From Streptomyces monashensis (GTDB lineage Bacteria > Actinomycetota > Actinomycetes > Streptomycetales > Streptomycetaceae): 64,000 nucleotides of DNA. The notes under the pieces are model-generated. The model searched no databases. It was given only the letters and a program-made list of their open reading frames with translations, and had not been told where the DNA came from. The stretch is taken from assembly GCF_001866665.1 (NCBI RefSeq), contig NZ_MLYO01000041.1, forward strand, positions 186,001 to 250,000, read 5' to 3'. Of the stretch, positions 59,292 to 64,000 are shown one piece after another. The stretch's first letter is position 1; each line of letters begins with the position of its first letter. The position numbers and the translations under genes were made by a program.

Positions 59292-60125
59292 ATGTCCAGC
59301 GTCGCCCTGCTCGCCCGTCCTGGGGTGGGCGCGGCGTGGGCCGGAGCGGTCGGCCGGGTGATGGCCTTCCTGGACCACTTCGCCGGCGTCTTCACCCTGC
59401 TCTCGTTGACTGCCGTGCTGGTGTGCGGGCTCGCCGCCACCGACCGGCTGGTGCTGACCCCCCGACTGCGGGTCGCCGTGCAATCGGTGCACCGGGCGTG
59501 CGCCGTCGCGGCGCTCGGCTTCCTCGCCACCCACATCGCGGTCAAGGTCGCCGAACAGCACGCCGCTGCGCAGACCGCGGTGGCTCCCTTCACCGGCGCC
59601 GCCGCCCTCGCCGTGAGCCTGGGCACCGTCGCAACCGATCTGCTCGTCCTGATCATGGCCACCGGCGTGCTCCGCGGCCGGTTCACCGGCCGCCGCGCCT
59701 GGCTGTGGCGGGTGCTGCACTCGATGGCGTACGTCTGCTGGCCGATCTCGCTGGCGCACGGGCTGACGGCAGGGCGCAGGGCGCACGCGTGGGTGTTCTG
59801 GGGCTACGGGCTGTGCGCGGCACTGGTGGCTCTCGCACTGCTGGTCCGTTCCCTTTCCTACCTGGGCCGCCACCGAACCCGGAGCCGGCGTCGGCGCGGC
59901 GCCAAGGCATACCGGCCCGCCGCTGCCGGCCCGGCCGCACTGGCCGCCCTGTCCACGCGTTCTGCCCGGCCCGTCACCGTCGGCCGCCCGATCGCCTGGC
60001 CCGCGGCGCCGACGGCTGCGGCTCGCCGCTCCGTAGCGAGTGACGGCCCGCCCGGACAGCCCAAGCACGCCGCGAGACCGGGATCCTGGTCGCTGCGCCT
60101 GACCCGGCCGGGGAGCGGCGAGTGA
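59292..60125 (+). CDS. Membrane cytochrome-b/ferric reductase-like protein
   Basis: A 277-residue protein with five or six membrane helices in the first 195 residues. Paired histidines sit in neighbouring helices: SVHRACAVAALGFLATHI and VLHSMAYVCWPISLAHGL, the four-His pattern that can hold two b hemes, as in ferric reductase-like or cytochrome b561-like proteins. The C-terminal 80 residues are an Arg/Ala/Pro-rich cytoplasmic tail. The ATG at 59292 follows AAAGG. Its stop overlaps the start of the NuoF-like gene (GTGA), so the two proteins are made together. Confidence 0.75.
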   Translation: MSSVALLARPGVGAAWAGAVGRVMAFLDHFAGVFTLLSLTAVLVCGLAATDRLVLTPRLRVAVQSVHRACAVAALGFLATHIAVKVAEQHAAAQTAVAPFTGAAALAVSLGTVATDLLVLIMATGVLRGRFTGRRAWLWRVLHSMAYVCWPISLAHGLTAGRRAHAWVFWGYGLCAALVALALLVRSLSYLGRHRTRSRRRRGAKAYRPAAAGPAALAALSTRSARPVTVGRPIAWPAAPTAAARRSVASDGPPGQPKHAARPGSWSLRLTRPGSGE

Positions 60126-61603
60126 GACACGCCCCACTCAAGCTGCCCGAGGTGCGCTGGCTGGACTCGGCCCGGCTGACCGCCGGCCTGGACCGCCACC
60201 CGCACCTGGACCTCGCCGCCCACACCCGTGTCCACTCGCCACTTCCCGACCCGGACCGGGACGCCCTGCTCGGCCTGGCCGAAGCCCTCGACCTGTGCGG
60301 ACGCGGCGGGGCCGGCTTCCCGTTCGCCCGCAAGGCCCAGGCCGTGCTCGCCACCGCCGACCGCACCGGCACGCCGCTGGTCGTCGTGGTGAACGGTGCC
60401 GAGGGCGAACCGGCCAGCGCCAAGGACAAGACGCTGCTCGGCCGCACTCCGCACCTGGTACTGGACGGCGCCTGCCTGGCCGCGGCCGCGTTCGGCGCCG
60501 AGGAGATCGTGATCGGCGTCGCCGCGGGCAGCCCCGGCGAGATAGCGGTCCCGGCCGCCCTCGCCGAGCGTCAACTTCCGTGCCCGGCCCGGACCGTATG
60601 CCTGCCCGAGCGCTTCATCTCCGGCGAATCGGGCGCCCTGATCCGGGGCATCAACGGCCTGCCGGTGGTTCCGGCGCCGCTGAAGGCCCGCGCGGCCGAC
60701 GGCGGACCGGGCGGGGTGCGTCGCCGGCCGACGCTGCTCGCCAACGCCGAGAGCTGGGCCCAACTCGCCGTCGCGGCCCGGCTCGGACCCGACGCCTACG
60801 CCGCCCTCGGCACCGCCTCCGAACCCGGCACGGTCCTCCTCACCGTCAACCGGCCAGTCGCCGAACCGCTGGTGGTCGAGGTCCCGACCGGCACCCCGCT
60901 GGGCCCGGTACTGGACGCCTGCGGCCTCCAACCGGGCGCCGGCGTGCTGGTGGGCGGCTACCACGGCGCCTGGCTGCGCCCGTGGGACGCCGTCGACGCG
61001 CCGCTCTCCCGCGCCGGACTCGCCGACCTCGGCGGAACCCTCGGCGCGGGCGCGATCGTCGCGCTCCCCGACGACACCTGCCCGCTCGGCGAGACCGCCC
61101 GGATCGCGGCCTGGCTGGCGACCGAGTCCGCCGGCCAGTGCGGACCCTGCAGACGCGGTCTGCCCGAAGCCGCCGAAGCCATGGGCGTGCTGGCCGCCGG
61201 TGCCGCCGAACCCGCGGTGCTGGAGGACGCCCGGCGTGCCCTCGGTGCGGCCCAGGGCGGTGGCGCCTGCTCACATCCGGACGGCACGGCCCGCTTCCTG
61301 CTCACCGCGTTGGAGGTCTTCTCCGAGGACCTCGACGCCCACCTGTCCGGCGCCGGCTGCGGCCGTCCCGTGCGCGGCGTACTGCCGCTCCCGCCCGCGA
61401 AGGGCGCCCGGCTGGAGGTGGACTGGTCCCGCTGCACCGGCCATGGTCTGTGCGCCGTGCTGGCCCCGGACCTGATGCGTCTCGGCCCGCACGGCTACCC
61501 CGCCTCCAACTCCGTCCCGGTCGCCCCCTGGCAGGAACACGGCGCCCGCCGCGCCGTGGGCCAGTGCCCTGCCCTGGCCCTGCGTCTGCACCGTCGAGGG
61601 TGA
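60122..61603 (+). CDS. NuoF-like flavoprotein fused to a ferredoxin
   Basis: A 493-residue protein related to the NADH-binding subunit of complex I. CGRGGAGFPFARK is the NADH/FMN motif, GAEGEPASAKDKTLL the FMN loop, and QCGPCRRGLPE carries three Cys of the [4Fe-4S] cluster with a later Cys in GGACSHPDG. After GRPVRGVLPLPP, the last 80 residues resemble a small ferredoxin (VDWSRCTGHGLCAVLAPDLM and GQCPALAL), with only three Cys visible, as in 3Fe-4S types. It starts at GTG 60122, overlapping the cytochrome-like gene. Predicted role: oxidise NAD(P)H and pass electrons to the membrane heme protein. Confidence 0.85.
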   Translation: MRHAPLKLPEVRWLDSARLTAGLDRHPHLDLAAHTRVHSPLPDPDRDALLGLAEALDLCGRGGAGFPFARKAQAVLATADRTGTPLVVVVNGAEGEPASAKDKTLLGRTPHLVLDGACLAAAAFGAEEIVIGVAAGSPGEIAVPAALAERQLPCPARTVCLPERFISGESGALIRGINGLPVVPAPLKARAADGGPGGVRRRPTLLANAESWAQLAVAARLGPDAYAALGTASEPGTVLLTVNRPVAEPLVVEVPTGTPLGPVLDACGLQPGAGVLVGGYHGAWLRPWDAVDAPLSRAGLADLGGTLGAGAIVALPDDTCPLGETARIAAWLATESAGQCGPCRRGLPEAAEAMGVLAAGAAEPAVLEDARRALGAAQGGGACSHPDGTARFLLTALEVFSEDLDAHLSGAGCGRPVRGVLPLPPAKGARLEVDWSRCTGHGLCAVLAPDLMRLGPHGYPASNSVPVAPWQEHGARRAVGQCPALALRLHRRG

Positions 61604-61691
61604 CTCCGGCCGCGAGACCCGGCGCCCGGGAACCGGGCAGGGGCCGGCTCGCGCCGAGGCGCGGCGTGTTCGAGGCCTGGCCCACCCTCCG

Positions 61692-62339
61692 TCAGGGCCG
61701 TTCCGTACCTGTGCGACGGGCCTCCAGGCCGGGGTCGAGGAGGTCGAACGCCAGGCGGGCCGCTCGGACGGCCTCCGGGTAGCGGTCGTCGGCGGACTCA
61801 CCGTCTGCCAGACACGCGTGGTTCATGTCGGCCAGTTGCCGCTGCACCACGATCACCTGGGCGGCCACGAGGTGCGCGACGAGGGGATCGAAGCCGGCCT
61901 TCCGCAGCGCCTCGGTCAGCGCCTCGATCCCGCGGGACAGGTACCGCGTCAGCCGCGCCGCCAGGCTCTCCGTGTCGAAGACCATCGTCAGGAAGGCGAC
62001 GACCTCCGGCGTGTCGTTCAGGCCGGTGTTCGGATCGCGTCGCGCCAGCGCGTCCAGCAGCGCTTCGCGCAGCGCGTCGAGCGGTCGTCGGCCGACGGCA
62101 CGGGCGCGCACGATGCGGGCCGCTTCGCTCTCGTGGTCGGCGAACCGGTGCAGGACGAGGTCTTCCTTCGTCGGGAAGTACGCGAAGAGGGTCCGCCGGG
62201 AGACCTCCGCCGCCGCGGCGATCTCGGTGATCGAGACCTGGTCGAAGCCCCTGGCCAGGAACAGACGGATCGCCGTCGCCGAGATCGTCTCCCGCGTGCG
62301 TTCCTTCTTGCTCTCCCGCAGGCCCATCCGCTGATTCAT
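61692..62339 (-). CDS. TetR-family transcriptional regulator
   Basis: A 215-residue TetR protein: RESKKERTRETISATAIRLFLARGFDQVSITEIAAAAEVSRRTLFAYFPTKEDLVLHRF is a textbook HTH, and the ligand domain contains ALTEALRKAGFDP. The start is ATG 62339 or ATG 62327; the first overlaps the palindrome at 62339-62351. It diverges with only 26 bases from the FAD monooxygenase, an arrangement in which it probably represses both. Confidence 0.9.
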   Translation of the reverse strand: MNQRMGLRESKKERTRETISATAIRLFLARGFDQVSITEIAAAAEVSRRTLFAYFPTKEDLVLHRFADHESEAARIVRARAVGRRPLDALREALLDALARRDPNTGLNDTPEVVAFLTMVFDTESLAARLTRYLSRGIEALTEALRKAGFDPLVAHLVAAQVIVVQRQLADMNHACLADGESADDRYPEAVRAARLAFDLLDPGLEARRTGTERP

Positions 62340-62351
62340 GCACTGAGTGCA
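62339..62351. promoter_or_regulatory. Palindrome overlapping the TetR start
   Basis: TGCACT-G-AGTGCA is a perfect inverted repeat that begins on the first base of the TetR start codon and ends 15 bases before the monooxygenase GTG. It is a candidate operator that would block both genes. Confidence 0.55.
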
Positions 62352-62365
62352 CCTCAGGAGGTGTC

Positions 62366-63460
62366 GTGCGAACCGAGATCATCGTGGTGAGCGCCGGTCC
62401 GACCGGGCTGATGCCGGCCCACGAGCTGACACTGGCCGGCGTGCCGGTCGTCGTCCTGGAAAGGGAGCGTGCGCGCAATCCCCAGTCCTGGGCGGGCTGC
62501 AGCCGCGCACAGCGAAGGGCCGGCCGGATGTCCGCCGTGGCCGCGGACCTCACCCTCGCGTCCCGCTCCGACGCGGTCCCCGCCGGCCGTGGGCACTTCA
62601 GCCAGTACCCCCGGTCCGGCGACGGCTACTTCGCCATCCTGCACCCCCTCGACGGCGACGACCGGTACCGGATGCTCTTCGGCGAGCTCACTGGCGACGG
62701 CCCGGACCGCAAGACCCCCGTCGCCGCCGACGAGGTGCGCGAGGCACTGCTCGCCGTCTACGGGCCGGAGACGGAACCGGGTGAGCTGCGAGCGGCATCC
62801 CGGTTCAGCGACGCCGTCCGGCAGGTCGAGCGGTACCGCGAAGGGCGGGTGTTCTTCGCCGGGGACGCGGCACACATCCACGCGCCGATCGGCGGCCAGG
62901 GCGTGAATCCGGGCGTCCAGGACGCGGTCAACCTCGGCTGGAAACCGGCCGCCGAGGTGCGCGGCTGGGCACCCGCCGGCCCGCTGGGCAGCTATCACGA
63001 CGAACGGCACCCGGTCGCGGCGCGGGTGCTGGAGCACACCCGAGCCCAGGCCGTACTCACGAACCCCGCCCAGGACGAGGAACTCGCGGCCGTCCGCGCC
63101 CTCGCGACGGAGCCGTTGCGCCTGCCCGACACCAACGGGTACATCTCGGGCATGACGTCCGGCCTCGACATCCAGTACCCCGGTCTCGGCTCTCGAATGA
63201 TCGACCTGGAACTGACCACGGAGGCCGGCCCGACCCGGGTGAGCCGGCTGATGCACTCCGGCCGGGGCCTGCTGCTCTCGCTCGACGGCAGGCGCAGGGC
63301 CGTGGAGGCCCGCTCCGACCGGGTCCAGCACGTCATGGCGAAGACCGATGAGGACGTCGACGGCGTCGAAGCCCTGCTGATCCGGCCCGACGGTTACATC
63401 GCCTGGTCCACCGCCGACCGCGCCCCCCTCGAAACGGCGCTCACCCGGTGGTTCGGCTGA
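62366..63460 (+). CDS. FAD-dependent monooxygenase, internally shortened
   Basis: A 364-residue protein of the aromatic-ring hydroxylase (PHBH) type, whose members usually have 480-550 residues. The N-terminus VVSAGPTGLMPAHELTLAGVPVVVLERE is the FAD-binding motif with its first Gly replaced by Ser. GRVFFAGDAAHIHAPIGGQGVNPGVQDAVNLGWK is the strong GD-motif, and a thioredoxin-like tail ends the protein. About 100 residues expected between residues 50 and 80 are missing (NPQSWAGCSRAQRRAGRMSAV joins directly to later family sequence). Activity is doubtful. GTG 62366 follows a perfect AGGAGGTG. Confidence 0.75.
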   Translation: MRTEIIVVSAGPTGLMPAHELTLAGVPVVVLERERARNPQSWAGCSRAQRRAGRMSAVAADLTLASRSDAVPAGRGHFSQYPRSGDGYFAILHPLDGDDRYRMLFGELTGDGPDRKTPVAADEVREALLAVYGPETEPGELRAASRFSDAVRQVERYREGRVFFAGDAAHIHAPIGGQGVNPGVQDAVNLGWKPAAEVRGWAPAGPLGSYHDERHPVAARVLEHTRAQAVLTNPAQDEELAAVRALATEPLRLPDTNGYISGMTSGLDIQYPGLGSRMIDLELTTEAGPTRVSRLMHSGRGLLLSLDGRRRAVEARSDRVQHVMAKTDEDVDGVEALLIRPDGYIAWSTADRAPLETALTRWFG

Positions 63461-63574
63461 CGACGTCGCTCAACTCCCGTGCGCACCCGCCAGTTATGGA
63501 AGACCACCGCCGCTCTCGCCGCGCCTTCGGTGACCTCTGGGCACGTATGCCTGCCCTCCTGGGCGTCCGCGGTG

Positions 63575-64000
63575 CTATGCGGGGTCGGTGACACCGGTGC
63601 GGAAGACGGGCCAGCAGACCTCGGTCCGCCACTGGGCGCTGTCGGGGGTGTGGCGCTGGCCGCGCAGGTAGTACTCGCGCATCGGGCCCTGGACGGCGAG
63701 TGCGTGCCGTGCGACGTAGGCGGCCAGGGTGCCGTAGGCGCGGTCGACTTCCGAGGGCGGCCCGCAGTGCTCGATCACGGCGAGTTCGGCCGGCGGCACG
63801 ACCAGTGGCTGCACCCGCCCGACCGGCCGGAGGGGGCCGTCGCAGGGCACGAAGACGGTCGCCTCTCCCCGGTGCAGGGTGAACAGTTCGTCCGCGTACA
63901 CGCCGCCCGCGTGCCCGGTCTCCCGCAGCCCCTGGCTCGCCACGGTAGCGAACAGTTCGCCGAGGGCGCCCTGGAACCAGGCTGAGATGTCCTCGACCTC
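63575..64000 (-). CDS. MerR-type regulator, GyrI-like effector domain (partial)
   Basis: This gene is cut by the window edge; its start lies beyond 64000. The visible 141 residues run from EVEDISAWFQGALGELFATV to the stop at 63575. They form a GyrI-like/AraC effector-binding domain: FVPCDGPLRPVGRVQPLVVPPAELAVIEHCGPPSEVDRAYGTLAAYV and MREYYLRGQRHTPDSAQWRTEVCWPVF, the usual C-terminal half of multidrug-sensing MerR regulators. The DNA-binding half should be upstream, outside the window. Confidence 0.75.
   Translation of the reverse strand, partial: EVEDISAWFQGALGELFATVASQGLRETGHAGGVYADELFTLHRGEATVFVPCDGPLRPVGRVQPLVVPPAELAVIEHCGPPSEVDRAYGTLAAYVARHALAVQGPMREYYLRGQRHTPDSAQWRTEVCWPVFRTGVTDPA

Overview
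The window looks like Streptomyces chromosomal DNA, or DNA from a close actinobacterial relative. It is very GC-rich with strong third-position GC bias and uses many GTG and some TTG starts. It is crowded with TetR, LysR, HxlR and XRE regulators, LysM/SLT wall hydrolases, lipoproteins and MFS exporters, and it carries a nonribosomal peptide synthetase (NRPS) locus. I saw no rRNA, tRNA, CRISPR array or transposase. Gene remnants are common, which fits an accessory or arm-like region rather than a conserved core.

Layout, 0-17 kb. A secreted LysM-transglycosylase is followed by a 3 kb zone of gene fragments (VOC, histidine kinase, secreted protein, two TetR remnants) around one intact quinone-reductase-like MDR gene. 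Then come a TPR protein, a polysaccharide deacetylase lipoprotein, and several regulator/target pairs: epimerase with LysR, and HxlR with MFS (a striking inverted-repeat operator). A GNAT, a secreted PHB-depolymerase-type esterase with an FN3 domain, a metabolite:H+ symporter, a frameshifted small gene and a PstS-like lipoprotein complete this part.

Layout, 17-44 kb. This part holds an XRE-cupin regulator with a DMT transporter, a B3/B4-domain protein, a DUF1152-like protein, SDR with LysR, and a sirtuin overlapping a 69-codon ORF. It continues with a DUF998-like membrane protein, an aromatic amino acid hydroxylase and MFS with LysR. A cold-shock protein/DEAD-box helicase pair follows, whose leader carries a hairpin and a 9-nt perfect anti-Shine-Dalgarno sequence. 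Next are a TetR with a two-site operator facing a membrane protein, a DinB/maleylpyruvate isomerase-like protein, another TetR, a stand-alone LanC-like cyclase with a CCG zinc motif, a protein of unknown function, a CUT2-type sugar ABC importer and a large GAF-GAF-SpoIIE-HATPase phosphatase.

Layout, 44-58 kb (minus strand). The NRPS locus reads, in transcription order: MFS exporter, stand-alone C-domain protein, C-A-PCP, A-PCP, A-PCP, and C-(A-subdomain only)-PCP-SDR. The four synthetases overlap or nearly abut. Three apparently complete A domains serve four carriers, two A-PCP proteins lack C domains, the last protein has lost the A core and its catalytic lysine, and no thioesterase is seen. 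Together this suggests a non-collinear assembly line with trans-acting condensation and an SDR-type terminal step. The product cannot be named from the sequence.

Layout, 58-64 kb. A truncated lipoprotein gene precedes a translationally coupled pair encoding a multi-histidine membrane cytochrome-b-like protein and a NuoF-like/ferredoxin fusion, probably a membrane electron-transfer module. The window ends with a TetR facing an internally shortened FAD monooxygenase across a palindrome that touches the TetR start codon, and with the 3' part of a MerR-type/GyrI-like effector-domain gene cut by the window edge.
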